Source of the DNA: Heligmosomoides polygyrus polygyrus | Taxonomy: Eukaryota; Nematoda; Chromadorea; Rhabditida; Heligmosomidae | Reading direction: 5' to 3' | DNA: 64,000 nt | Assembly: GCA_947396885.1 (NCBI GenBank) | Contig: OX377204.1 | Coordinates: forward strand, 38,525,975-38,589,974 | Part shown: positions 52,866 through 63,747 of the stretch, piece after piece | Layout: every line of letters begins with the position of its first letter | How positions within the stretch are numbered: the stretch's first letter is position 1 | The notes under the pieces: model-generated | The model's database searches: none | The model's input: the letters and a program-made list of their open reading frames with translations, nothing else | Told to the model about the DNA's origin: nothing | Made by a program: the position numbers and the translations under genes

Positions 52866-53712
52866 GCCCTTCAATAAATTCAGTTGCTGATTGGTCAGCT
52901 AAGTGGAATCTTCCACTATCCGGACAGAAGTCGAAAGTATTTCACATTGGAGAGCAGGTTAACAGAAAAGTCTTTCATCTCGATCATCAGCCCCTCAGCA
53001 GTGCACTTACTGTGCAGGACCTGGGATTCATTCTAGATACAAAGCTTTCTTAAATCGCGCATAATATCTTCAAGTCATTGAAAACAAATTCGGTCGTTCA
53101 CATGGTTCTCGCATACAAGACATATGTCGGGTCTGTATTCGAGTATGGCACCACAGTATACAGTCCCAAATGTAAACGTAAAATCTAGATTGGAACTTGT
53201 ACGAAATAGCTTTAGAAGAAACTCTGGATAAGAGTACATGAGTGTAATTACACCAACATTCCATCGGCTTTTGTGAGGAACAAACTTTTTTTTTAATTTA
53301 CGTACCTTTGCCTCTCGTAGGAAAAGATATGATCTAATCACAATCTATAAGCTAATCAATGGTATGTTGGGCTTTCCTCTTCAGGAATTTTATCCACTAC
53401 CTAGCTCAAATACCAGAGGTGGTCAGATGAAGATTCAAATTCCAGGAGCCAGAAGTAATATAGTCGATATTTTTCTTAAACCGAGCTGGAACCGAATTTC
53501 AATAATTTCCAAAATCGTTAAGGCAATACAAAAGACTTGTTGACGGGTATCTACAGGATGCTCCTTAACAGTTTACTTCCTACTCTTACTGTTGTTTGTC
53601 GTCTGTACCTAACAACATATGTTTCGTTCGTTCTGTTCTGGTTTTAATGGTCATGTCCTGTTTGTTTTATTTGTTTGGATCTCCACGTACAGATAAATAA
53701 ATGAATAAATAA
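52866..53712 (+). pseudogene. CR1-like retrotransposon 3' fragment
   Basis: Frames contain WNLPLSGQKSKVFHIG, VQDLGFILDTKLS, LAYKTYVGSVFEYGTTVYSP and, after frame changes, YDLITIYKLINGMLGFP. These are the RT thumb and C-terminal region of CR1-type elements. The unit ends in a tail of AAATGAATAAATAAA (about 53697-53711). It is 5'-truncated. Confidence 0.8.
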
Positions 53713-54061
53713 ACGTGGCGGCCGCAGCATCCTATGCAATTTCGTAAGAAGACAGAACAAGGAACGTCATTTTTGAAGCACTGCATGCGAATATCCCTGT
53801 TTTCTCTTACCAAACAAAGAAGATCGGATTCAGGGATGTTAGAGGTTTAAATGAGACAGAGTGCTGTAACCTTTAAGAGTGGATGTGGAGATTAACGGCT
53901 TCGTATACCTTCGGACATTTTCTACCGTCGCTCTTTCCTCCACAACAATATTCCATGCTCCACTTTTTGCATTCGCCCTCAGGTGTGCTGCTGATTACAT
54001 CAACTAGAAGATCCGCAAGATAGGCTTGCAGTTTTAGAATTTTTCATTGAAATAAAGAAAC
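53713..54061. promoter_or_regulatory. Upstream region of the 86-aa gene
   Basis: Just before the ATG is TTGCAGTTTTAG, a plausible trans-splice acceptor, followed by a 25-nt leader. No TATA box is clear. Otherwise unassigned. Confidence 0.35.
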
Positions 54062-54757
54062 ATGTCACGGGAAGAAAATGCATTCGAGGCAATGATCGCT
54101 GACCTAAATGACTTTGCACACCGCCCATACCTCGCCCCTCCTGTGGAAATGAGATATGCTCTAACAGAACAGGTGAACGAGGATTGGAAGGAGCAGCACA
54201 ATAAGGAAAGAAAACTCAGTTAAGTTGGCGCTCTAAAAAATAAATTTGAAGTATAATGCCCACAAGCGACAACTTATACTTCGGTTGGCACTATTGTACT
54301 TTCGGGACTCCAGAGGTCGAGAAGAGGTCGAAAAAAATTTTCCTCCCCTAAGAGGAGGTTAGGGGGGTCATTTGGGGTGCTGATCACAAATCTTACATCC
54401 ATTTTTCGTTTTACGCTGGTAGGTTACGGTAGGTACAGGTGACTAAGGTAAGGGGTCACCGATCTGCCCAAACTCCAGCGTAATAGAAAAACTGATGTCA
54501 GATTCGTGATCAGCACTCCAAATAACCCTCCTAGGCGGAGTTTGGGCGTTTTTTTCGACCTCTCCTCGACCTCTAGAGTCCGAAACTACAATAATGCCCT
54601 TCCGTTAAGTTTGAACGTTGAACGATTATCCATCTTCTATACATCTGATGCAGCAGTAGACATTAGCCGTCCTTCTTCGTTAACGACGAGAAAAAGAACT
54701 TTTACTCGTAAAAGTATAGGAATCAAGCAGGACCACCCATTTATAGACGTCAAGTAG
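54062..54757 (+). CDS. Two-exon gene, 86 aa, unknown product
   Basis: Exon 1 is 54062-54218 (52 codons plus one base) and exon 2 is 54654-54757 (two bases, 33 codons and a stop). The donor is A/GTTAAG, the acceptor CTGATGCAG, and phases agree. The protein starts MSREENAFEAMIADLNDFAH, acidic and helical, and ends in a basic, Ser/Thr-rich tail (LTTRKRTFTRKSIGIKQ). The 435-bp intron consists mostly of a foldback element (54286-54599) with its own target duplication, so the original intron was about 115 bp. No family recognised. Confidence 0.6.
54286..54599. mobile_element. Foldback element, short copy
   Basis: Arms GGCACTATTGTACTTTCGGG / inverted GGCATTATTGTAGTTTCGGA continue for over 100 bp on each side. 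The 6-bp flanks are TTCGGT (54280-54285) and TTCCGT (54600-54605), one base apart. Its interior blocks (GGGGTGCTGATCACAAATCT, TTTCGTTTTACGCTGG) are shared with the larger copy at 62629. No coding capacity. Confidence 0.8.
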
Positions 54758-55149
54758 ACGGGCTTTCTAAGGCATTATAGGACCTCCCTGAGCGACTCAT
54801 TGGAGAAAATAGATAGATCTCTTTTGTTCTTCCTTTCTGAAGTTGTAAAACCTCACTGCGAACCAAACCATTCTGCACAGCGTAGTGGAACCACGGATTT
54901 CGCTCTCTAGGAAGAGTTCGGACTGACTTCTTAGAGGGTCTCGGGCCGCTTGTAGCAGGGCCCATATGGAGGATACAAGAATAAGTCGCCAACTATATTC
55001 GAACATGCACACCGATTAGAGTCAGGTGTAAGGGACAGACTCCTTGCTCCTCGCCTGTCGCGTCGACTCATTCTTTACCCGTGGGAGTGTCGTGTTCATG
55101 CTCAGAACGTATCCTGCACGTTGACTCGGACAGAAGCTTGCCATGAATA
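54758..55149. other. No supported gene
   Basis: Short minus-strand frames (54750-55012) overlap each other and lack domains. Probably 3' flank and repeat-derived. Confidence 0.4.
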
Positions 55150-55370
55150 GAATGGGAACACATCGAAGGATAACTCAAGGCCGCCTGAAAAGACTCGCCC
55201 CGTTCTTTCAGACAGTCTGGCTGGCTGCCCAGTCCTTCGCCCGCACGACAGTGTCTGACTAGCTATCCGTGCTGCAATTCAATGAAAACAGCACCACTAA
55301 AGTGCCTCATTCCGGGGAACCAGAAAGGCCCTATTTCTGCAGTGATGTGTGGCAAGAGTAAGCGGAAGCA
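55150..55370 (+). repeat. RTE 5' fragment
   Basis: GGCCGCCTGAAAAGACTCGC, then GACAGTCTGGCTGGCTGCCC and GCACGACAG match the RTE A 5' region at 35340-35250 (minus). No coding part remains. Confidence 0.65.
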
Positions 55371-56322
55371 CCATTAGGTCTGATTGAAGGTTTCCGCTGT
55401 TTTCAGCATATAAAATAAAAAGACCATAACTTCCAGAACGGTCAACCCCCTTTCAGGATTAAGGTAAGAGCATTTAGAAAATCAATAACAATACAAACCA
55501 CCACTAGCAGCTTTTTAGTTGAGTGAGTAGTTGGACAGTTAGACCTTATGAGCTGTCAGAAAACATTTCACATCTCCTGACATCTCCTTGTGTAGGAAAA
55601 TATTTGTGACCTAAAAGCTGTAAATAACACCAGAAAATAACATTGTGAAAACGAAGTACTCGCGACTTAGACAGAATGAAATATGTATGTACTTTCAAGT
55701 CCATGTTTTACAGGCTCTATACGGACGAATTTAACGTCATGTTATTTAGAGTTGCCGCAAGGATGGGTAAGGATTCTTTTTTGCGGGAAAAGGGCAAATT
55801 TTCAGCTTTCATAGGCTTTCATATAATCTTCTTAGATACTCATCAGCACATTTATCTCCAACCCAGTTGGTTGCCTGCAAGATTCCTTTTGGGACCAACC
55901 GCTGCAGCTAGGAGTTCTAGCTTTGGGATTGAGGCGAGGTTCCCAACTAGACGTTGTTTGCGGCCCGGAGGCCGCTGAACCTCTGGCTTTCCAATGAAAA
56001 GTGGTGAGCAGCCGATGGAGAAATCAGTGGTTTATCCTTCCCAGACAAACCCAGTACTGAAACACATTGGGAGGGTTGGAAGGCTTGAATTGCCTAGAAG
56101 GGAAACCCTTGGAATTGGGTGTAGGAACAGCCGAAGCCTCTTCTAAATAGCCTACCACTCACCCATGCATTCAAATTGCTCCGCCGCGCCTCGGGGGTGG
56201 AGGGAGAGGGACGCTCCATAAGACAGCCCTATGCATCGTTCTTCTTTGCACGAAATTAAAAAGTTTACACTGATCTGTGTTGTATCCCACGAAGAAATCG
56301 AATAGAGCCTGCCTTCACTGCT
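55371..56322. other. Unassigned, with a dispersed-repeat copy at 55990-56090
   Basis: AGCAGCCGATGGAGAAATCAG to CCCAGACAAACCCAGTACTG is the inverse of the 24590 family. A 100-codon plus frame at 55676-55978 is hydrophobic in parts but has no domain or clear splice structure. Confidence 0.4.
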
Positions 56323-57931
56323 TTATGCGTTTCTTACGACTGGAACAACATTCAATCCCGATAAGTGAAAAGTTGCATCTAACCGACCTTCTTTCAGTAC
56401 ATTGATGTTTTCGGAGTCGAACGGCAAGCCCATATCCTCGCACACCTGCAGGAGCTCCTCCTCCGTGTACTCATCCTCCCAGCTGAGAATGCTCATCGTG
56501 AAGCAGGCGAGCAGCGAGGCAGAGCAGTGTCCGCTGCGCCGGCTGCCGCGCTCCGCGGAGAAACGGCGCGGCGGTGCGGTCGCGCTGCGACGCACGGCCA
56601 CGCCAAGGGCGCCGTGGCAGCTTTTGAAATTGCCGCCGCCGGCTCGACTCCGTTTAGGTGGGAAGGGTGCCCGTTTCGAATGCCTCAGTTCGGCCGCTGC
56701 CAGTTGCCTCCGTGATGTCGTGTTCAGGCTGTCGCCGTCGCGTTCCGCCGTCCGAGGAGTATGCTCGGCACGAGTTCGAGCAGAGTGGTCGCGCACTCGC
56801 GGTCGGACGAGGCCGTCGAGAAGTCCTCCATCCACAGGTCCGACCCGGCCTCCTCCAGCAGCTCTGAGTGTGTCGGAGGCAGCGGGCCGCTGGAAGAAGT
56901 CGAGGCCGACTACTCGGGTCCGTTTGGTTTTTCAAGGAGTGAACTATAGCTCTTGAGTTGTGGCGTTGTCATGAGGTTTCTCATTCGAAAGTCCCCTTTC
57001 CATGGACTTCCCACAGGAGGGAAAGTTTGCGCCTGTACGTTGATACTACGAAATGTTTGGAGTGGCACGTATGAGGCAGTCAGTAGAGCATGGCCACTTT
57101 CATCTTGCAGTGAATTGGCACGATACTTAGATGAGATGGAATGGCCTGTTGTCGTTGTGCACACCAAGTACACATCCCAAATACCTCCACGAATCCACAG
57201 GAAAGTAAGTAGGATTCCATGTAGTGCAAGTCCGCGGAGGCAAACATGTGCATGATGCGGCGGTAAGGGCAGGCGTCACCATCTGGGATGTGCGCAACTT
57301 TTCTAGGTACTTAGCGGGCTGATGCCACCATTGCACTGGCAAGGCATCTTACTATTAGGGCGAGTAGGTTAGATCAGCCTGCACCGAAGACTCGCCGATA
57401 CACTTACAACCGGAAAAAAAAACCCGTCCGAGTTGTGTCCGGTGTGCAACTCCCACAATCGCGCAACTCAAACATGGTTTTTATTAGACATGGAATGCCC
57501 TTACTACAGGCTCCATACGTTGGAGCCAGGGATGAAGGACGTTAACGACGCTACGACGCTCTATGGGATTTTCTGCCCATCGGAGCCCCCGACACTATTT
57601 GCGCCGGAGAAGCATGCAAACAAATATCACTAGCTGTAGCGACTGATTAGCAGAGGGATGGGCAGCTCGGCCCCGTAACGATTTCCCTGAATTTCACTAA
57701 GAAACTACGGTGAACAACTCAGATGGGCTTTTTTTCCGGTTGTAAGTTTATCAAACACTGCACCGAAGTTCCTTCCCTTGCTCTTCTTGACATCAGCGGA
57801 AGAGAGTACAAAAACTGTGTTGTGCAATTGTTTTACGAACATGTGCAATCGCGATGCTGACACCAGCTTGATAAGTACCTTTTCTGCAGAAAGTGGAAGG
57901 CGGTACGTGGAGACGAAAGGCTCGCAAATTG
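56323..57931 (-). CDS. GC-rich multi-exon gene, unknown product, model incomplete
   Basis: The end is clear: an exon closing at 56388 with LLQVCEDMGLPFDSENINVL, a 48-bp intron, and 56339-56323 giving VVRNA and a stop. Upstream the same frame is open to about 56835 and is basic (RRQLAAAELRHSKRAPFPPK). Another frame, 57185-56722, reads QTFPPVGSPWKGDFRMRNLM and SELLEEAGSDLWMEDFSTAS, with an in-frame TAG at 56911 between these. How the two frames join is unresolved. A further exon is 57931-57879 (ICEPFVSTYRLPLSAEK). The acidic then basic makeup suits a regulatory protein; this is inference. Confidence 0.45.
57402..57745. mobile_element. TIR element, ACTTACAACCGGAAAAAAA ends
   Basis: ACTTACAACCGGAAAAAAAA at 57402 and its inverse ending at 57745 match over about 35 bp, through to GAGTTGT. 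A plus-strand frame inside (57433-57633) has CPVCNSHNRATQTW, a zinc-finger-like cluster, but no known transposase. It appears to lie in an intron of the GC-rich gene. Confidence 0.6.
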
Positions 57932-58049
57932 CTGGAAGCCGGAATATGTACACGGGAACAGGTGTAAGACAAGATAATATTTTATGGAGGGTGTAGGGTG
58001 TGTTCTCTTTGCACTGCATCTTGATTTTGTTGGAGAGGCTCACGCCACG

Positions 58050-58260
58050 GGCGCAATGTGGCTCAGGGGGGGTCACCCCCCTACTCAGTTGTTGTCCGCC
58101 TTAGTAAAGGATACGTGTGTGTGAAATTACATCGGAAATGGCCTACCTCAGTTCACTGTAGGGGTAGAACACACCAGTGCTGCAAAAAAAAAATTCGGTT
58201 TCAAAAAGCACAAACCGTTGTGTAGGGGGTGACCCCCCCCCCCCCCGAGCCACATTGCGC
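58050..58260. mobile_element. MITE with 9-bp target duplication
   Basis: Ends GGCGCAATGTGGCTC and inverted GCGCAATGTGGCTC enclose G/C-run arms (GGGGTCACCCCC). CACGCCACG flanks both sides (58041-58049 and 58261-58269). A 9-bp duplication suits Mutator-like or similar elements. 211 bp, non-coding. Confidence 0.8.
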
Positions 58261-58399
58261 CACGCCACGTACTAGTGTTGCTTGGAATAACGAGCACAGC
58301 TGCCACCATGAGGTTGCCCCTCCCTACTAGGGCAGTCCCATACAAAACGAATGCTTCTTCTTCAAAAACATAAAATGGTTTAGGAACTATTATTTCGCT

Positions 58400-58512
58400 T
58401 TATTTTTCCTTCGAAGAGGAACGATCACAGGAGGACCTTTTTCCGACGCGATATAATGGGATTTTCACGGCTTTTCCTTCATCAAGCTCTGTTCTTGTCT
58501 TGCCATTAAGGC
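58400..58512 (-). CDS. Terminal exon with overlapping poly(A) signal
   Basis: An acceptor (GATTCTGTGACAG) is followed by two bases, 36 codons and TAA. The peptide is basic: LNGKTRTELDEGKAVKIPLY then RSSCDRSSSKEK. The stop overlaps AATAAA, as the 3' end of a compact gene would. Upstream exons were not phased with confidence. The 57931 exon of the next gene starts about 470 bp further down, close enough for an operon. Confidence 0.45.
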
Positions 58513-60984
58513 CTGTCACAGAATCTTCCTTGTTTGTATTGAGGCAGGGTGCCACAAAAGGTGATTATGACATCATGTTCCACCATTTAGTGATAAATCA
58601 GGTCCTATTGGAATCGTAAGGAAACCAGTCCCTTTTAATGCATTCAGCGCGCATAGTTTGGGACACTTTGGTCTACATGTTTTGTGCTCGGGTGAACATT
58701 CAACTTAAGCTGTATCGTGAATTGCGTAGGGTATCCACCGATCCACCGCAAGGGCTGATGTTCGTCAACCAGTAGAGGCGAAACTCGCAAATGAAGATCC
58801 ACCTAAAAAACTATAGACGCAAAGAACGACTAACAACAATTCGTGTTTCATGGAGCACTTATTTTTACCTTTAGTTCTTCAAGGTTTGGGTAGCCGTGCG
58901 GTCTTCCGCACAGAAAAAAAGCTTCATGTGCTAAGGTTGGCCATTTTCGTTTGTATCTTCCAATTCGCAAAGTTAACACGGGAAGCGAGGGCTAAAACGA
59001 TCGGAAAGCAACATTGCAACAAGGTGACGAAAATCTCGCCCAACACTGATCACTAAGTAGCGCTGCTATATGTCGCGCTGCGCTCAATTAGAAATTTGAT
59101 CAAGACTAGGTGTGCTGCACTCTTACTCTGGGCTATGATGGACCATTCCTTACTTGGGAGGTATTATTTTACCTTCTGACCTATGTGGATATTCATCAAG
59201 TACAGGTCACTCCCTCCACCTGAACCTCGCGTCTCGGAGCGGAGATAGGGTGACCACGTAGCTTGAAATTAAGGAAAGGCTAACAGATTTGAACACCAGG
59301 CAAGGTTTACTGGAGGATCTAGTGGGAAGGGTGGAGCAGGAGAAAACACTAGATTTAGCGACTGCGCGGGCTAACGATTTAGAGTGAGACGAAGAGAAAG
59401 CATAGGATTAGGCTATGAGGGAACAGCGTTTTGTACGTACTTATCAGGGATTCTGCCATGTATGTGTTCCATTCGCTTTTATAGTGGTGCCCACTCCCAT
59501 GAGGATCGATACTCACTAGAAAAGCTAATCGAAGACAGACAGGACGGCATCCATCAAATGGGAGTGCAAAATTCTGTTAATAGGTTGGTTCAATGTGTTG
59601 TCTTTGCACAGCAGCTTAATTTCATCTGTTTCGAGGCTGGCCAACAGTAGGAGTGAAGTGTTTTTTGCTGTATGGACAGTGAGCAATTTCATCAAGACTG
59701 TTCTTATTGCTGCTGTATGTATGGAATGCATCTTCCTTTGCGACCAGTGAATGAGCGTCTATTTGCGTCGCTTTACTTTTCCTTATCGGGTGCAGCAGTG
59801 TCAGCCAATCGCGGTCGACGATTTCGTTGACCGTGGGCGGCTATAACAATGGAAATCAAACTCGTGCGGCAAAAAGTAGACATTCCGTTCAGGGACAGTC
59901 ATGCTCTACCCACTGCCCTAATTGAACGTGCTGCAGGCACTGAGTGGTGCTTCTCCCCGCAGTGGCCCGCAAACTAAACTGCTCTCATAGTGCGATCCAA
60001 TACTTCAAAACCTCGACCTTGTCATTTTTCATAGTAGCCGTGGGCAGATATTCAGTGGTGGAGGATAGCTGTGGTGATCGTTTCTAGGGCCCGATAAGCC
60101 ACTTTGGTTATTCCTCAGACTTGCGTCTAAAGCGACATAGTAGTGACGAGTTTTCCGGGGCGGGTTGGACGAGTTCTCGCACCGTATGCAGGCGATCGGG
60201 ACCGGCTAGCGGCTGCGACTCGGTCGCAGCAAACCAAAACTCCGTCGAGCTGAGCTGTTCCGTGACTCGATCAAGGGTGGGAATGCTCGTTCTTTTCAGC
60301 TAGTAGTGTTAGAATGTGGAGCCCCAGAGAGTACTAGGAAATGATTTCTGAAGCTGAAAACCAAGGAAGTGCAGATTTTCACCTTTGACTTCCGCTGTGT
60401 TTGCTTCTTACTATTATGGCTGTAGAGAAACATTCGTTGAGAGTGACTTGCACGTGGTGGCGTTGGAAGTAAATACAATGCGATGCTTACACACATATAA
60501 GACCTATCTTGCGAGGTAACTCCAAGTGGACTGAGATTATTAAGTTCCATCAAGGGAAAGATAAGAGTTTTAAGCACGGATTAAAAGCGGTAGAACACTT
60601 CTGCTGAAACCGTTTTCCGATGTTCCTAAATAGATCCATATTTTATGTTCCTTTGTTGTTTTTGGGCCTGCAGACGGGAACGAAAAGGGCCTTCTTCATC
60701 AATAAACGACTACAGCTTTTTTTATTCTGCTGTGCTCCTGCAGCTACAACGCTGTGGGTGATGCCAGCACAGAAGGAAAGCCTTGGCTACAAAAGATTCC
60801 AAACGTTGCTTCGGAGCGCAAAAGACCAGATCCATTGTCATTTGGAGAGGCTATTTAATTTTCAGCTGCTCTTGTAAGCTTGGAACCAAGTTGTGGGGCA
60901 GCCTCAGGCAATCGAGATTTCTGCTTTAAAAATAGTTCGGGCGCTGTGGTAGTTGGGGGAGGGGGTCACCATAGCATACCGTGA
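58513..60984. other. Unassigned; possible E2F N-terminal exons
   Basis: CTCCTGCAG at about 60740 precedes a plus-strand frame with NAVGDASTEGKPWLQKIPNV and ERKRPDPLSFGE, which could be an upstream exon of the E2F gene, but no donor fits the phase of the next exon. Other frames (58850-59056, 59384-59650, 60121-60303) have no support. Confidence 0.3.
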
Positions 60985-61164
60985 GTGCAGGTGTGACGAG
61001 TAGCTACGTACAGCGAATGTAAATGCAGTCTTATCTCCTATTTTCGACTACAGATCCGTATTTTGTCTGCTTCCGTGTTGAGCAGGGGAGGGAACTTCAG
61101 GATGTGGGCAATTTTAACATGGGTGTGTCACTCCAGGCACATCCTGGAGTCCCTTCCCCTGCTC
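60985..61164 (+). repeat. Repeat flanking the E2F exons, copy 1
   Basis: CGAGTAGCTACGTACAGCGAATGTAAATGCAGTC-type sequence followed by an imperfect 27-bp inverted pair (61080-61106, 61138-61164; GCAGGGGAGGGAACTTCAGG). The same unit recurs in direct orientation at 63545-63747. Confidence 0.75.
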
Positions 61165-61530
61165 AAATCTAGAGCACAGAACAGAGCTGTAGCATTGTTT
61201 GTTCGTTTTCTTCATTATAAGTGTGCCATCGTTTCTTTTTTCGTGTTAGTGACACTTTTTATAAGGTGACCCACCCCCCCCCCCCCCCTCCCCTTCACAA
61301 CCAGAGCGTCATAGTTCGTTATTGCAGACTAAGAAAATCGTTTAACCATCTACTGCAGAGCTCCGCTTAAGTGGAATTTCCACCATCAATGAACAATGTG
61401 GGCAGGTGTATGCCATACAGTTCCTCAAAATAAATATAACATGTGAGGCATAAACACTTCTCTAGTGGACGCAAAAAGAGAAGCTCATACCCATCCCAAC
61501 AGTGCAAGCACTTCCAACATTTTTAGGGAA

Positions 61531-61821
61531 TTAGAGGTTTTCTATTGCTTCCTCCTCCATGCTCGTATTGTAGTCACCGCTCATTCCTAGCACTCGTCTC
61601 CTTTTCAATACAACTTCCATATATTTCTGCTGAGCAGAGAAGCCTACTTGTAAGAATTGCGCGTAAGTGATATTGGATAGTACCCACCAGCGAAATGCAG
61701 TTCGGTAGACGCTCTTTGGATTCTTGATGATTGGCTGGTGCACTTGGGTCCCGCAACGATTCGCTGCATACTGTGCGAAAACTCGTCCAGCCCCCTGTGA
61801 GTGATGAAAACTTAGGTCCAT
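61531..61821 (-). CDS. 96-codon ORF opposite the E2F gene
   Basis: ATG at 61821 starts MDLSFHHSQGAGRVFAQYAA and the frame is open to a TAA at 61531, ending SMEEEAIENL. The middle (KSVYRTAFRWWVLSNITYAQ) is basic and aromatic. Composition looks real, and the ATG lies only 75 bp from the E2F exon in divergent orientation. An acceptor-like TTCGCACAG at 61771 means it may instead be the last exon of a longer gene. No family recognised. Confidence 0.4.
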   Translation of the reverse strand: MDLSFHHSQGAGRVFAQYAANRCGTQVHQPIIKNPKSVYRTAFRWWVLSNITYAQFLQVGFSAQQKYMEVVLKRRRVLGMSGDYNTSMEEEAIENL

Positions 61822-61895
61822 CTGGATATCATTCTAGCAGATTTGTGGGTGCCTTTCACGAGATTTTACTTAACAGTATTACGAATGTTTCGCAG

Positions 61896-62431
61896 GAGAA
61901 TACGATGATGATGTGGATGATGGAATCGATCAGCCCCAAATGGGAACGCGGGCAGACAAATCTCTGGGACTTTTGACGCAACGGTTCATACGACTATTAG
62001 AGTGCGCGGAAGGAGGCATCTGTGACCTTAATCAGGTGGCTGCTTTTCGTTCTTCTGTTTATTGTTACATCTTGTTTGTATGTTGTATCGCGGTGTTCCT
62101 GTGTTCATCTTCAACAAATTGTTTAGGCAGCCGAGGCACTGAATGTGCGACAAAAGCGTCGAATTTATGATATAACAAATGTTCTGGAGGGTATTGGCCT
62201 TATCGAGAAGAGGTCCAAAAACGTAATACAGTGGAAGTACGTTTCAAAGGTCTTCTTTTTTCTACGTACGCCTGTAAGTGTCTTGGTTACAGAGCCGGTG
62301 ATATTCTTAAAGCTGACGGTAAGCAAGATGAACCAGAGGTTATCTCCCATCTTGAAGAGTTACAGTCAGAATTGGCTCAACTGCGTGATGAGGAAAGCGT
62401 CTACGATGAGCACATTAAGTGGCTCCAACAG
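61896..62431 (+). CDS. efl-1: E2F-family transcription factor, DNA-binding and zipper exons
   Basis: Exons 61896-62035, 62127-62236 and 62293-62431 join with matching phases (0 and 2). They encode an acidic lead-in, [20 protein letters not shown], then [20 protein letters not shown], the E2F winged helix with its RRIYD recognition motif, then a leucine-zipper-like run ([16 protein letters not shown]) that pairs with DP. E2F/DP dimers control S-phase and germline genes. A single winged helix argues against the E2F7/8 type (EFL-3); EFL-1 is more likely than EFL-2 but not proven. 5' exons and the marked box and C-terminus lie outside the readable exons; the next intron runs past 62432 and holds a large foldback. 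Confidence 0.88.
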
Positions 62432-62628
62432 GTAATGTACCTTTGAACGTAAACGTAACCTACAATTGTGTGTCAACTCCCATATTCGCATATGTATAGT
62501 TGTTAGCTCGACAAAGTTAGTGCGACGTGGGCGGATTTAGTTTTATATTATCTGCCATCTGCGAAAAAGCGTCCTATTAGGCCGTGATCGTCTTCCAGAG
62601 CAAGAGAGCTAGTACAAGTAAATGCAGT

Positions 62629-63478
62629 TGGCACTAGTTAAAAGTTCCGACTCCACCGACAAGACTTCGTCCGAAAAAATTTTTTCGCTGAAACTTTGTT
62701 TTGGGGGGTTATTTGGGGTGCTGATCACGAATCTGATATCCGTTTTTCACGATTCGGTCGGAGACCGCCCATACCGATAACGTGGGTGGTCCAGGCAGGG
62801 TCACCGATCTCGCTGAAACTTCGTCTAGGGGGTTATTTGGCGTGCTGAACACGAATCTGACATCCGTTCTTCGTTTTACGCTGGAGTACGGTAGGTGCGG
62901 GTAACTAAGGCTGCCGAGGTCATAGTCACCGATTTTGTCCAAACTTCGCCTAGGGGGTGGGGTTGTTTGGGGTGCTGATCAGGAATCTGGCATCCATTTT
63001 TCGTTTTACTCTGGAATACGGTAGGTTACGGAAGGTACGAGTGACTAAGGTAATGGTCACCGATTTCGCCCAAAATCCGGCGTAAAACGAAAAGCGGATG
63101 TCAGATTCATGATCGGCACCCCAAATAACCCCACCCCCTAGGCGAAGTTTGGGCAAAATCGATGATTAAGACCTCGGCAGCCTTAGTTACCTTTAGCTAC
63201 CGTAATCTACCGTAATCGGTCGCAATTTCAAAAACGGATGTCAGATTCGTGCTCAGCACCCCAAATAACACCCCCCCCCCCCAGACGAAGTTTCATCGAA
63301 ATTGGTGACCTTGCCTGGACCACCCATGTTAACGGTATGGGTGGTCTCCGACCGAATCGTGAAAAACGGATATCAATTCGTGATCAGCACTCCAAATAAC
63401 CCCCTAGACAAAGTTTCAGCAAAAAAAAACTTTTCGCCGAAGTCTTGCCGGTGGAGTCGGAACTTTTAACTAGTGCCA
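62629..63478. mobile_element. Large foldback element in the E2F intron
   Basis: TGGCACTAGTTAAAAGTTCC at 62629 pairs with its inverse ending at 63478, and most of the 850 bp folds back on itself. TGCAGT flanks both sides (62623-62628 and 63479-63484). Each arm contains repeats of GTGCTGATCACGAATCTG and of TTTCGTTTTACGCTGG blocks shared with 54286-54599. No open frame of note. It would form a very strong hairpin in the pre-mRNA. Confidence 0.88.
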
Positions 63479-63544
63479 TGCAGTTTCAAATGGTGTAAAC
63501 ACTGAACATTAGTGTCGTAAACAGGGAGTGAATTATAACAGCAT

Positions 63545-63747
63545 GGCGCGGCGAGTAGCTACATACAGTGAATGTAAATGCAGTCTTATGTCTTCGTTTC
63601 GATTATAGATCCGCGACTTATGTACTTCCTAATTGGACATGAGAGGGAACTCCAGGATGTAGGCAATTTTAACACGGATGCGTCACTTGAGCCAAACCCT
63701 GGAGTCCCTTCCCCTGCCTAAGATTTAAACAGGGGAAGGGACTCCAG
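63545..63747 (+). repeat. Repeat flanking the E2F exons, copy 2, with 18-bp hairpin
   Basis: Direct copy of 60985-61164. It adds a perfect 18-bp stem, CTGGAGTCCCTTCCCCTG (63699-63716) against 63730-63747, with a 13-base loop. Confidence 0.8.

Noticed and set aside
56402..56956. 184-codon plus ORF
   Set aside because: It is the reverse complement of GC-rich exons whose minus-strand reading has a phase-matched intron and stop.
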